From the NCBI RefSeq assembly GCF_022808175.1, contig NZ_JALGBX010000017.1, positions 1 through 64,000 on the forward strand: a stretch of DNA of 64,000 nucleotides, given 5' to 3'. The DNA is from Streptomyces sp. AP-93 (lineage in GTDB: Bacteria; Actinomycetota; Actinomycetes; Streptomycetales; Streptomycetaceae). Of the stretch, positions 43,673 to 52,795 are shown one piece after another. Numbering within the stretch: position 1 is the stretch's first letter; every line of letters begins with the position of its first letter. A program made the translations under genes and the position numbers. Under the pieces are notes generated by a model. It did no database searches. It was not told the origin of the DNA and saw nothing but the letters and a program-made list of their open reading frames with translations.

Positions 43673-46585
43673 ATGGCCACGCCGACGACGCGGCACGCAC
43701 CGGCGCAGCCGTCCGTGCCGGGGGCGGCTTCCGCCCTGCCGCGGCACGCCGCCGTGTTCCTCCCCGCCGCCGTGCCCCGCGAGAGCCGCATCGCGTTCTG
43801 GGCCCCCGACGGGGACGCCCTGCCCGCCGAAGGCACCCCGGACACGCTCCAGGTGGTCCGTCCCCATGGCGAGGGCATCCGTACCCGCACGGTGCCCGCC
43901 GTCACGCTGACGGTCACCGCCGCACTGCCCGTGCTCGTCCGCGCGGTCCGCAGGCCCGCCACGCATCCCGCGACCCGCGCCTGGGGGACCGCCGCCGTCC
44001 AGGCGCTGTCGCTCGTCGCGCGGGGCCGGCTGCTGCCGGGGGTGACCCCCGGGGGTGTCGACGCCTGGCGGGCCGGGCCGCTGGACGCCGAGGACATCGG
44101 GCATCTGCGCGCGGTCGCCGCCGCCCTGCCCCACGAGGGGTACGCCACCCCGCTCGCCGGACGCCGCCCGCTCCACCTGCCCGAACCGGAGGCGCTGGTC
44201 AGGGCGTTCCTCGACGCCGTCGCCGACAGCCTGCCCCGGACCCCCGCGGCGCCCTTCGCCGCGGGCCGGCCGTTCGCCGCCCGCGAGCCGCAGCAGGTCC
44301 CGGGGATACGGGACTGGGCCGCGCAGGTCGCCTCGGGCGCGGACACCGGAGTCGGGATCTCGCTCCGCCTCGACCTGTCCTCCTTCCGCCTCTTCGACGA
44401 GGCCGAGACCAGTACGGAACCGGCGCAGGACGTGCGCCGCGCCGGGGCCGCCGTCGTCCAGGTGCACAGCCTCGCCGACCCGACCCTGGTCACGGACGCG
44501 GCGATGCTCTGGGCGGGCGCCGCCGCAGCCGGCTTCGGACCCCGCGCCCGGATCGACGCCGTCCTCGCGCTGCGCCGGGCGGCCCGGGTCTGGCCGCCGC
44601 TGCTGCGGCTGCTGGACCAGCAGGTCCCCGATGTGCTGGCCCTCTCGGACCCCGAGCTCGAAGACCTGCTCGGCCGGGCCGCGACCCGGCTGGCGGAGGC
44701 CGGAGTCCTGGTCCACTGGCCGCGCGAGCTGGCTCGTACGCTGTCCGCGACCGCGGTCGTACGGTCCACCGCGCCCGGTTCCGCCACCGACGGCACCGCC
44801 TTCTTCGACGCCGAGCACCTCTTCGCCTTCTCCTGGGAGCTGGCGCTCGGCGGGGACCGGCTCACCCCGGGGGAGATGGACGCGCTCGCGCAGGCCCACC
44901 GGCCCGTGGTGCGGCTGCGCGACCAGTGGGTGCGGGTCGATCCGGAGCTGGTGCGCAAGGCGCGCAAGCGGGAGCTTGGTCTGCTGGACCCGGTGGACGC
45001 GCTGGCCGCCGTACTGACGGGGACGGCCGAGGTCGAGGGGGAGCCCGTGGCCGCGGTGCCCGTGGGGGCGCTGGCCGCCCTGCGGGACCGGCTGACCGGG
45101 GAGCTGGCGCCGCTGCCCCAGCCGGCCGGGCTCAAGGCCACCCTGCGCGACTACCAGGCCCGCGGGCTCGCCTGGCTGGACCTGATGACCTCGCTCGGAC
45201 TCGGCGGCTGCCTCGCCGACGACATGGGCCTGGGCAAGACCGTCACCCTGATCGCGCTCCACCTGCACCGCGACCGTCCCGAGCCGACGCTGGTGGTCTG
45301 CCCGGCCTCGCTGCTGGGCAACTGGCAGCGGGAGATCGAGAGGTTCGCCCCCGGCACGCCGGTGCGCCGCTTCCACGGCGCCGGCCGCAGCCTCGAAGGG
45401 CTGGCCGACCAGCCCGCCGGGGGATTCGTCCTCACCACCTACGGAACCATGCGCGCGGGAGCGGCCCGGCTGGCCGAACAGCCCTGGGGCATGGTCGTCG
45501 CGGACGAGGCCCAGCACGTCAAGAACCCGCACTCGGCGACCGCGAAGGCGCTGCGCACGATCCCGGCGCCGGCCCGGGTCGCGCTGACCGGCACCCCGGT
45601 GGAGAACAACCTCTCGGAGCTGTGGGCGCTCCTCGACTGGACCACGCCCGGACTGCTCGGCCCGCTCACCGCGTTCCGGGCCCGGCACGCCCGGCCCGTG
45701 GAGCACCAGACGGAGGAGGACGGGGGCAACGAGGCGGCGGTCGCCCGACTGGCCGCGCTGGTCCGGCCCTTCCTGCTGCGGCGCAAGAAGTCCGATCCCG
45801 GTATCGCGCCCGAGCTGCCGCCGAAGACGGAGACCGACCACCCCGTGTCCCTGACCCGCGAGCAGGCCTCCCTCTACCAGGCCGCGGTCGACGAGGCGAT
45901 GGCCGTGATCGGCGCGAGCGAGGGCATCGAGCGGCGCGGCATGATCATGAAACTGCTGGCCTCGCTCAAGCAGATCTGCAACCACCCCGCCCAGTATTTG
46001 AAAGAGCACAGCTTGAAAGAGCACAGCTTGAAGGAGGCGGAGCCACGCATCGCGCACCGCTCCGGGAAGCTGGCCCTCCTCGACGAGCTGCTCGACACGA
46101 TCCTGGCCGAGGGCGGCTCGGTCCTGGTCTTCACGCAGTACGTGACGATGGCCCGGCTCATCGAGCGTCACCTGACGGCGCGCGGGATCTCCCACCAACT
46201 GCTGCACGGGGGCACGCCCGTTCCGCGCCGCGAGGAGCTCGTGGACCGCTTCCAGGCGGGCGAGGTGCCCGTGTTCCTGCTCTCCCTCAAGGCGGCCGGT
46301 ACCGGCCTCAACCTCACCCGCGCCGGCCACGTCATCCACTACGACCGCTGGTGGAACCCGGCCGTCGAGGAACAGGCCACCGACCGCGCCTACCGGATCG
46401 GCCAGACCCAGCCCGTCCAGGTCCACCGCATCATCGCCGAAGGCACTGTCGAGGACCGGATCGCCGAAATGCTGGAGGCGAAGCGGGCGCTGGCCGATGC
46501 CGTCCTCGGCTCCGGCGAGACGGCGCTGACCGAGCTCACCGACCGCGAGCTGGCCGACCTGGTCTCCCTGCGCAGGCCCGTATGA
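43673..46585 (+). CDS. SNF2-family DEAD/DEAH helicase
   Basis: A 970-residue Swi2/Snf2 ATPase. The first ~480 residues are the bacterial SNF2 N-terminal domain. Walker A is DDMGLGKTVTLIAL (~516), motif II DEAQHVKNPHS (~610), motif III LTGTPVENN, and the C-terminal helicase lobe has LVFTQYVTMA, LHGGTPVPRR and ATDRAYRIGQTQ. A small in-frame repeat LKEHSLKEHSLKEAE (from GCTTGAAAGAGCACA units at ~45997-46032) sits in the second lobe. Role: DNA translocase or remodeller; coupled with the next SWIM gene by ATGA overlap. Confidence 0.93.
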   Translation: MATPTTRHAPAQPSVPGAASALPRHAAVFLPAAVPRESRIAFWAPDGDALPAEGTPDTLQVVRPHGEGIRTRTVPAVTLTVTAALPVLVRAVRRPATHPATRAWGTAAVQALSLVARGRLLPGVTPGGVDAWRAGPLDAEDIGHLRAVAAALPHEGYATPLAGRRPLHLPEPEALVRAFLDAVADSLPRTPAAPFAAGRPFAAREPQQVPGIRDWAAQVASGADTGVGISLRLDLSSFRLFDEAETSTEPAQDVRRAGAAVVQVHSLADPTLVTDAAMLWAGAAAAGFGPRARIDAVLALRRAARVWPPLLRLLDQQVPDVLALSDPELEDLLGRAATRLAEAGVLVHWPRELARTLSATAVVRSTAPGSATDGTAFFDAEHLFAFSWELALGGDRLTPGEMDALAQAHRPVVRLRDQWVRVDPELVRKARKRELGLLDPVDALAAVLTGTAEVEGEPVAAVPVGALAALRDRLTGELAPLPQPAGLKATLRDYQARGLAWLDLMTSLGLGGCLADDMGLGKTVTLIALHLHRDRPEPTLVVCPASLLGNWQREIERFAPGTPVRRFHGAGRSLEGLADQPAGGFVLTTYGTMRAGAARLAEQPWGMVVADEAQHVKNPHSATAKALRTIPAPARVALTGTPVENNLSELWALLDWTTPGLLGPLTAFRARHARPVEHQTEEDGGNEAAVARLAALVRPFLLRRKKSDPGIAPELPPKTETDHPVSLTREQASLYQAAVDEAMAVIGASEGIERRGMIMKLLASLKQICNHPAQYLKEHSLKEHSLKEAEPRIAHRSGKLALLDELLDTILAEGGSVLVFTQYVTMARLIERHLTARGISHQLLHGGTPVPRREELVDRFQAGEVPVFLLSLKAAGTGLNLTRAGHVIHYDRWWNPAVEEQATDRAYRIGQTQPVQVHRIIAEGTVEDRIAEMLEAKRALADAVLGSGETALTELTDRELADLVSLRRPV

Positions 46586-47790
46586 TCACCGCGCGCGACG
46601 ACCGCCGCCGCACCTTCGAGACCGTGCCGCCGGGGGTGGAGGCCGTCAGCTGGTGGGGCCGGGCCTGGGTGTCCGCGCTGGAGGCGGTGGCCGGTGACGG
46701 AGCCCGCCTGACCCGGGGGCGGACGTACGCCGCCGAGGGCCACGTCGACGCCGTCACCATCACGCCTGGCCGGATCGTGGCCTACGTACGGGGCAGCCGG
46801 CCGCGGCCGTACCGCACCGAGCTGTCCCTGCCCGCCTTCTCGGACACCGAGTGGAGCGAGCTGCTGGAATCTGTGGTGGCCGATCCGACGGCGCTCGCCG
46901 CGCTGCTGGAGCGGGAGGTCCCGGAGTCCCTCGCCGAGTCGGTGCTGCCCGGTGCGGGAGAGCTCGTGCCGCGCTGCTCCTGCCCCGACGTCGCCCGCCC
47001 GCCCTGCAAGCACGCCGCCGCCCTGTGCTACCGCGCGGCCCGGCTCCTGGACTCCGACCCCTTCGTCCTGCTCCTGCTGCGCGGCCGCGGCGAGCGGGAG
47101 CTGCTGGAGGAGCTCACCCGCCGCAACGCCGCCCAGGCCGCGCGCGAACAGCCCGACGGGACACCGGACTTCCCCGGCGTACCGGCCCGTGGAGCGCTCG
47201 CCCGTACCGTCCTGCCGCCGCTGCCCGCTCCCCTGGCGGCGCCCTCCGCCGTCGGGCTGCCGCCCGCGTACCCGGCCGACCCGGCGGCACCGGACCCGCT
47301 CGCCCTGGACCAGCTCGCCGGGGACGCGGCCGCCCGCGCCCTGGCTCTGCTGCGCACCGCCGAGGATCCGATGGCCGGGCTGAGCCGCTGGCAGGACGCC
47401 GTCCGGCTGGCCTCGGCCCACCCCACGGCCGGGCTCACCGGCGCCGCCCGCGCCCTCTACCGGGAGCTGGCCCACGCCACGGGACGCAGCACGACCGACC
47501 TGGCGCGGGGGGCGGCCGCCTGGAGGCAGGGCGGTCTGCCCGCCCTGCTCGCCCTCGAAGAGCCGTGGGACCCGCCGGCGGGCCCCTTCGACCGGGCCCG
47601 CCCTGCCCTTCTCGCCGCCGTCCAGGGCTCGTTCCGGCCCGACCGCAACCGGCTCACCGGCTCCTACCGCCAGCTCCGGCTCGGCCGGGACGGCCTCTGG
47701 TACTCGTACGAGAACCGCCTGGGCGACGACGACTGGTGGCCCACGAGCCGCCGCCCCTCCGCGGATCCGGTCATGGCCCTGCTGGGCTGA
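46582..47790 (+). CDS. SWIM zinc-finger protein
   Basis: A 402-residue protein with the SWIM motif CSCPDVARPPCKHAAALCY (CxCx..CxH) near residue 135, a zinc finger thought to bind DNA or protein. The N-terminus WWGRAWVSALEAV and RLTRGRTYAAEGHV are typical of the SWIM partners of bacterial SNF2 helicases. The C-terminal part is Ala/Leu-rich and helical, ending LGDDDWWP. Its ATG overlaps the helicase stop, so the two almost certainly act together. Its 3' end overlaps the facing gene by 20 bases. Confidence 0.88.
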   Translation: MITARDDRRRTFETVPPGVEAVSWWGRAWVSALEAVAGDGARLTRGRTYAAEGHVDAVTITPGRIVAYVRGSRPRPYRTELSLPAFSDTEWSELLESVVADPTALAALLEREVPESLAESVLPGAGELVPRCSCPDVARPPCKHAAALCYRAARLLDSDPFVLLLLRGRGERELLEELTRRNAAQAAREQPDGTPDFPGVPARGALARTVLPPLPAPLAAPSAVGLPPAYPADPAAPDPLALDQLAGDAAARALALLRTAEDPMAGLSRWQDAVRLASAHPTAGLTGAARALYRELAHATGRSTTDLARGAAAWRQGGLPALLALEEPWDPPAGPFDRARPALLAAVQGSFRPDRNRLTGSYRQLRLGRDGLWYSYENRLGDDDWWPTSRRPSADPVMALLG

Positions 47791-48316
47791 GCCCTGCCGC
47801 CCAGCGGTGGAGGGTGGCGAAGTCCTGGGGGCGCAGGCCGTGGCGGGGGTGGATGCGCAGGAGCAGGGCCGGGGCCGGGTGGTGGGCGGCGACCCAGGCG
47901 CGGTCCCGGGGCGTGATCAAGTCGTCGACCCAGGCGAAGGGGCGGCCGGCCGCCCATTCCACGAGCGGGCGGGTCTTCCAGAAGAGGCCGTCGGGGTCGC
48001 GGGTGAAGGGTTCCGGCCATTCGATGACAGGAAGATCAGCGGGTAGTCCGATGTGCGGGGAGATCAGCGTGTTGGCCTCGTGCGTCCAGGCGGTGGCCCA
48101 GGCGAGTTCGTAGGGCAGGGCCAGCAGCCGGGCGCCGTGGGCCGGGTGCAGGCGCACCCGCAGACCGCGCCTGGTGCTGCGGGATTCCGGTGCGCGGTAG
48201 GACAGCCAGATGCTCGGACGCATCCGGTGACTGGTGTATCCGCGGAGACCTGCGAGGCGGGACCGGAACGGATTGAGGGGGCCGTCCACGTCGAGGAGGA
48301 GCAGCGGGCGAGTCAT
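47771..48316 (-). CDS. HAD-like hydrolase domain protein
   Basis: A 181-residue protein starting with the HAD motif I LLLLDVDGPLNPF (Asp-Val-Asp). WATAWTHEAN is typical of the family following motif, and FAWVDDLITPRDRAWV gives a motif IV-like Asp pair. Found in many actinobacteria as HAD domain-containing protein; substrate unknown. The ATG 48316 has no clear ribosome site. Confidence 0.8.
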   Translation of the reverse strand: MTRPLLLLDVDGPLNPFRSRLAGLRGYTSHRMRPSIWLSYRAPESRSTRRGLRVRLHPAHGARLLALPYELAWATAWTHEANTLISPHIGLPADLPVIEWPEPFTRDPDGLFWKTRPLVEWAAGRPFAWVDDLITPRDRAWVAAHHPAPALLLRIHPRHGLRPQDFATLHRWAAGLSPAGP

Positions 48317-48366
48317 GAAGTAGGGATTACCCAGTACACGATGGAGTGAAATGCCTACCGGCCCTA

Positions 48367-48383
48367 TAACCCGAATGGGGTTA
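48367..48383. promoter_or_regulatory. Inverted repeat upstream of chaplin gene
   Basis: TAACCC-GAATG-GGGTTA, 6-bp arms, 61 bases before the chaplin ATG. The 13-mer ACCCGAATGGGGT inside it also occurs, reverse-complemented, at 3698-3710 before the desA-like gene. Possible operator. Confidence 0.4.
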
Positions 48384-48443
48384 CCGCGTTGTTTCCGGTA
48401 CGGGTGCAAGGCCCGTGGACCCTTCCGGAAGGCAGGAAAACTG

Positions 48444-49154
48444 ATGCGTCACAGTCGTCGGAATGGCTTGATCGCTGCGGTGGTTGCGGGGGGTGGACTC
48501 GCGGTCGCGGGTGTGGGCGGCTTCGCCCACGCCGACGCGGAGGCGGGCGGGCAGGCCGTGCGTTCGCCGGGGGTGCTGTCGGGGAATCTGCTGCAACTGC
48601 CGGTGAGCGCCCCGGTGAACGTGTGCGGGAACACCGTGAGCGTGGTCGGCGTGCTCAACTCGGCAGCCGGGAACCGGTGTGTCAACGCGGACCAGGGCGG
48701 TGGGAAGCCGGGCAAGCCTGGTCATCACGGGTCGCGGCCGTCCGACCTCTCGCACCCCTCGAAACCCGGCGCCGGAAACGGTGCGGGGAACGGCGGGCCG
48801 GGCCGGGGTGCGGTGGCCGATGGGCGGGGAAAGGATTCGCCGGGGCTGCTCTCCGGCAACGGGCTCCAGCTTCCGGTCGAGGTGCCGGTCAACATCAGCG
48901 GCAACGCGGTGAGCGTCGTCGGCGTCGGCAACTCCTCCGGGGGCAACACCTCCGTCAACGGCCCGGCCCCGGTCGTCGGCAAGCCCGTCCAGCCGCCCGC
49001 CGCCGTGCGGCCGGTCACCCCGCCGGCCCCGCCTCGCAGCCACCCCTCGGCCCTCGCCCACACCGGGGCCGAGAACGTCGGCTACCTGCTGTCCGGCGGC
49101 GGCGCCATGCTGCTCGGCGGGGTGCTGCTCTACCGCCGGTTCCGGCTCAACTAG
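48444..49154 (+). CDS. Long chaplin with two chaplin domains and sortase signal
   Basis: A 236-residue hydrophobic cell-wall protein. Signal peptide MRHSRRNGLIAAVVAGGGLA ends near AHADA. Chaplin domain 1 (SPGVLSGNLLQLPVSAPVNV, then CGNTVSVVGVLNSAAGNRCV) has the usual Cys pair. Domain 2 (SPGLLSGNGLQLPVEVPVNI, then SGNAVSVVGVGNSSGGNTSV) has Ser in both places. A Gly/Pro/Asn linker separates them. The C-terminus has LAHTG followed by a hydrophobic helix and RRFRLN, a class E sortase signal that would attach it to peptidoglycan. Chaplins form amyloid-like fibres on aerial hyphae. Classical developmental control is expected but not visible. Confidence 0.92.
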   Translation: MRHSRRNGLIAAVVAGGGLAVAGVGGFAHADAEAGGQAVRSPGVLSGNLLQLPVSAPVNVCGNTVSVVGVLNSAAGNRCVNADQGGGKPGKPGHHGSRPSDLSHPSKPGAGNGAGNGGPGRGAVADGRGKDSPGLLSGNGLQLPVEVPVNISGNAVSVVGVGNSSGGNTSVNGPAPVVGKPVQPPAAVRPVTPPAPPRSHPSALAHTGAENVGYLLSGGGAMLLGGVLLYRRFRLN

Positions 49155-49821
49155 CCTGCGCGGGCGCCTGGGGAGCCGCCCGCCAGCCGTCCAGGATCGC
49201 GTCGATCCGGGGCGCCAGCCGGGCCCGGGCCGCGAACCGCGGCACGCCCCCCATCAGCAGGGCGTCGTACTCGGTGTCGAGGTGCCGCACGGCCGCCCGT
49301 ACCGCCGCGTACACGGCCGGCGGGTCCAGGGCCCGGCCTGCCGCGCTGCGGCCCACCCGGCCGCTGCCGCGCACCGAGGCGTGCGCGGCGATGGCCTGGG
49401 CCCGGCCGGCGGGGCACCCGGGGAACAGCCGCAGAATCTCGGCGGCGAAGGCCGCCGTGAACCGGGTGTCCTCGGCCGCGCGGCGCAGCCGGTCGCGCTC
49501 CCGGCGGCGGGCCCGCGCTTCGGCGTCCGCGAGGCAGGCCCGCTCGGCCCGGGCCAGGGCCGCGTCCTCGACGAGGATCCCCAGGCGCTCGTAGCGACGG
49601 CGGCGCCGGTGGAAGCGGACGACGACGGCGGACAGCGGACTGGCCTCGTGGGCCCGCCGGGTGAGGGCCGCGTTGCCGCGCGGCAGGTAGACGAGGTGTC
49701 CGAGGTCGGCGCAGTCCAGGCAACGGGGCACGCCGGCCTCGCGGACGAGGCGGCCCAGTGGTCCCTGCCTGCACTCCGCGCAGTGGATCTGCTTCGTCGA
49801 CTCGAAAACGACCAGGCTCAT
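49147..49821 (-). CDS. DUF2293 domain protein
   Basis: A 224-residue protein. The N-terminal part has a zinc-ribbon-like pattern HCAECRQGPLGRL and PRCLDCADLGHL. The C-terminal half has RFTAAFAAEILRLFPGCPAG and HASVRGSGRVGRS with VRHLDTEYDALL, the DUF2293 layout. The Cys4 motif suggests metal and nucleic acid binding; function unknown. Stops 8 bases inside the chaplin gene end. Confidence 0.82.
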   Translation of the reverse strand: MSLVVFESTKQIHCAECRQGPLGRLVREAGVPRCLDCADLGHLVYLPRGNAALTRRAHEASPLSAVVVRFHRRRRRYERLGILVEDAALARAERACLADAEARARRRERDRLRRAAEDTRFTAAFAAEILRLFPGCPAGRAQAIAAHASVRGSGRVGRSAAGRALDPPAVYAAVRAAVRHLDTEYDALLMGGVPRFAARARLAPRIDAILDGWRAAPQAPAQAS

Positions 49822-49961
49822 GCCGAAGTGATACCGCCGATCCGGCCGTATATCACCTTGTAAGAACGGGTAGTTGCGGTTTCACAGAGTCTTCCCTGAC
49901 CTCATGGTGTCCTCCTACCGTGAGTCGAGTGGGCCGCGGCCGGTCCATGGAGGAGGGAAAC

Positions 49962-50351
49962 ATGGCTGGACGGCAGGCGACGGCCGGGCGCCCGAGGGTT
50001 GCGGGCCGGCGTCCGAAAGCGGAGGTGGCCTCCGACCTCGTGGTGAGAGAGGTCGAGATAGAGCCCGGCGGCTGCACCGGCTGGCATTACCACCGCGTCC
50101 CGCTGATAGCGGTGGTCAAGTCCGGCATCCTGACCCGGATCCTGCGCGACGGCACGGTCGAGGTGCATCACACCGGCACCAGCTTCGTCGAGCCCGCCGG
50201 TCGCCGCCACGTCCACCTCGGCCGCAACCTCGGCACCGAGCCGGTCGTGCTCTGCGTGACCGCCGCCCTCGCCGAGGGCGACCCCTTCGCGCTGCCCGCC
50301 GAGGCCCCACCCGGGGCCACGCCCTGCGCGTGCCCCACGCGGACGCGGTGA
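49962..50351 (+). CDS. Small cupin protein
   Basis: A 129-residue protein with one cupin barrel. The first motif is GCTGWHYHRVPLIAVVKSG (His-x-His) and the second RRHVHLGRNLG with a further His. Such proteins bind a metal, and the substrate is unknown. GGAGGG precedes the ATG. N-terminal basic extension (MAGRQATAGRPRVAGRRPK) may bind nucleic acid or be disordered. Confidence 0.78.
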   Translation: MAGRQATAGRPRVAGRRPKAEVASDLVVREVEIEPGGCTGWHYHRVPLIAVVKSGILTRILRDGTVEVHHTGTSFVEPAGRRHVHLGRNLGTEPVVLCVTAALAEGDPFALPAEAPPGATPCACPTRTR

Positions 50352-50428
50352 GATCGGGCCCGGTGAGCTCCGGCCAGGTGAGATCCGGCCCGTCGCCCTC
50401 GCCCCCCCGTGAAGCTTCCGGTCACCGC

Positions 50429-51874
50429 TCAGACGAGTCGGCGGATCTCCCCGCGCACGCGGTAGAAGCCCCCGGCCGCCGGGTGCAGGCCGTCCACCAC
50501 GTACCGGGCGCCGGGCTCCCGTATCCCGCGCGGGAACTGCACGTTCCAGGAGGGCTCGAACCCGCCCGACACGACCTGTACGCGCATCCGCTGGCCCTGC
50601 TGCACGCACTCCACGACCACACCGCCCGCGGGCACCGAGGACACGGACACCGTCGCCACCGAGGCGGGGGTGACGGCCGGGGTGAAGACGGGCAGGGCGG
50701 CCGCCGACTTCACGTCCACGGGCGTCGGCACCGTCCCCTCCCGTGCGGCTGCGATCGCGGCCTCGCTCGCGTCCACGCACACCAGCGAACCGTCCGTGGT
50801 CACCAAGTACAGCCGCTCGTCCAGATACTGCATGGACAGCGCGGCCCCGCTGCCGGTGCCCAGCTTCCACAGCCGCCGCCCGTCGGCGTCGAAGCAGTAC
50901 ACGGACGACGCCAGGTCGCCGGCGAAGACGTGCCGGCCGTCCGGCGAGGTCGCGCACGAGTAGACCGCCGCGTCGCACCGGTACGAGGCCTCCAGCGCGC
51001 CCGTCGCCTTCGACAGCCGCTGCACGGTGTTGCGGCCGGTCCCCGCGTACACCGCGTGGTCCTCCTGCCAGCCGAACAGCACCGCCCCGTCGGTCTGCGT
51101 GTGCCACAACTCCCGCCCGCCGTCCGGGGCGTAGGCCGTGACCCCCTTGCCGTGGCCGTGGTAGACCGCCCGCTCGTCCGCGCGCACCATCCACGCGTTC
51201 GTACCGGCCGAGCGCCGCGACCACTGGAACTCGTCCTCGTGGTCGATGACCGTCAGCCCGCCGTTGCGGTCGGACACGTTCAGCACGCCCTCGCGGATGT
51301 CGAGCCAGAAGATGTCCACGTCGGCCGCGATGTCGTACGCCCCGAACGGCACCTTCGAGGACAGGTCGTAGACCGTGCCGTCGTCACAGCCCGCGTAGAT
51401 CCAGAACTCGTCCGCCACCAGGCACTTCACCCCGTCCGGCAGCGAGTACCGGGCCAGCACCTCACCGCCGTGGCTCACCGTGTAGACGTCGCCGGCCTGG
51501 TTGCCGACCCAGCAGCGGTCCTCGTCGACGTGGATCCCGAAGGCGGAGGACCCCGTACGCAGCCGCCACAGCACGGGGGCCGTCGCGCGTGCGGTGGACG
51601 GCGTCGAGGTCACTTGGCGGCGCGTCACCGACCGGGCCGCGCGGGCTCCCCGCACCGCCGGGGCATAGCCCTTGCGGACCTTCTCGCCGACCTTCTTGGC
51701 GGCGGCCGCCCGTGCCTTCTCGGCGGTCGGGAAGGAGGAGTTCTGCAGCTGGCCGTCCGCGCCGATGCGTCCGTACCGCACCGAGACGGCGGTGCCGTCG
51801 AGGGTGACCTCGTAGAACTTGTGGGCTCCGCCGTCCTCCTGGGACAGCTCCAGATACGTCGTCTCCCGAGCCAT
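50429..51874 (-). CDS. WGR-domain protein with PQQ-like beta-propeller
   Basis: A 481-residue fusion. Residues ~5-65 are a WGR domain (YLELSQEDGGAHKFYEVTLD, SVRYGRIGADGQ), found in PARP-type DNA-damage proteins and in bacterial regulators. After a basic linker, residues ~100-400 form repeated propeller blades (HVDEDRCWVGNQAGDVYTVS, DEFWIYAGCDDGTVYDL, SPDGRHVFAGDLASSVYCFD). A C-terminal beta domain follows. Start ATG 51874 has GGGGAGGGG. No signal peptide, so it acts in the cytosol. Role unknown. Confidence 0.85.
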   Translation of the reverse strand: MARETTYLELSQEDGGAHKFYEVTLDGTAVSVRYGRIGADGQLQNSSFPTAEKARAAAAKKVGEKVRKGYAPAVRGARAARSVTRRQVTSTPSTARATAPVLWRLRTGSSAFGIHVDEDRCWVGNQAGDVYTVSHGGEVLARYSLPDGVKCLVADEFWIYAGCDDGTVYDLSSKVPFGAYDIAADVDIFWLDIREGVLNVSDRNGGLTVIDHEDEFQWSRRSAGTNAWMVRADERAVYHGHGKGVTAYAPDGGRELWHTQTDGAVLFGWQEDHAVYAGTGRNTVQRLSKATGALEASYRCDAAVYSCATSPDGRHVFAGDLASSVYCFDADGRRLWKLGTGSGAALSMQYLDERLYLVTTDGSLVCVDASEAAIAAAREGTVPTPVDVKSAAALPVFTPAVTPASVATVSVSSVPAGGVVVECVQQGQRMRVQVVSGGFEPSWNVQFPRGIREPGARYVVDGLHPAAGGFYRVRGEIRRLV

Positions 51875-51965
51875 GACAGACCCCTCCCCAAGGCCGGGCC
51901 ACCGGCCCCTGTGCGCCGGTGATCCCTCTCGAAAAACGTTAGGGGCCACCACTGACAATGGGCTG

Positions 51966-52652
51966 GTGCAGCTGGAAGCGATCACATGGCAGCGGATGGC
52001 CGAGCGGCTCGCCGGTCACCTCGACGACAACGACAACGACAACGAGAAGGGCAGCGGCGAGAGCGAGACCGGCCCGGGGGACCGGTGGCAGCGCGTGGGC
52101 ATCGACGGGGCGCCCGCCGCCCGCACCGGCGTCCTCGCGGCGGAGCTCGCCGACGCGCTGCGCCTGCGCGGGCGTTCGGTCCTGGTCGTGGCGGCCGAGG
52201 GCTTCCTGCGCCCGGCCTCCCTGCGCTTCGAGTTCGGCCGCGAGGACGTCGACTCCTACCTCGACGGCTGGTACGACACGGCGGCGCTCTGGCGGGAGGT
52301 CTTCGGCCCGACCGACCCCGGCGGCACCGGCCGGGTGCTGCCCGACCTCTGGGACCCGGCCACCGACCGGGCGACCCGCAGCCCCTACGCCGAACTCCCG
52401 CCAGGCGGCGTACTCATCGTGCACGGCCCGCTGCTGCTGAGCCACTGGTTCCCCTTCGACCTCAGCGTCCACATCGGCCTCTCCCCGGGCGCGCTCGCCC
52501 GCCGCACCGAGGAGTCCGCCCGCTGGACCCTCCCCGCCTTCGCACGCTACGAGGCCGAGACCGCCCCGGCGGACCGGGCCGACGCCCTGGTCCGCGCCGA
52601 CGATCCGCGCCACCCGGCCTGGACGGGCCTGCGGCCGGGCCGCACCGGCTGA
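51966..52652 (+). CDS. Uridine-kinase-like protein with degenerate P-loop
   Basis: A 228-residue P-loop-kinase-like protein. The segment RVGIDGAPAARTGVLAAELA sits where uridine kinases have GxxGxGKS/T, but the Lys-Ser/Thr pair is missing. Later parts match the family (LRLRGRSVLVVAAEGFLRP, DSYLDGWYDTAALWREVF, LIVHGPLLLSHWFPFDLSVH). Near the N-terminus is a small DNDNDNE repeat from GACAAC units. Either catalytically dead or using a different phosphate contact. GTG 51966 is chosen; divergent from the WGR gene. Confidence 0.72.
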   Translation: MQLEAITWQRMAERLAGHLDDNDNDNEKGSGESETGPGDRWQRVGIDGAPAARTGVLAAELADALRLRGRSVLVVAAEGFLRPASLRFEFGREDVDSYLDGWYDTAALWREVFGPTDPGGTGRVLPDLWDPATDRATRSPYAELPPGGVLIVHGPLLLSHWFPFDLSVHIGLSPGALARRTEESARWTLPAFARYEAETAPADRADALVRADDPRHPAWTGLRPGRTG

Positions 52653-52795
52653 CTCCGCGGGACTGCCGCGCTGACGCCGGCGCCCGTCCATGCACGTTGG
52701 CGTTCCACTGCATGCCTCTGCGTGCCACTGCGTACCCCCGCCCCGTCACGGAGGTCCGGGAACCGCAACAGGGGGATTCCGGCACGGTGACGATC

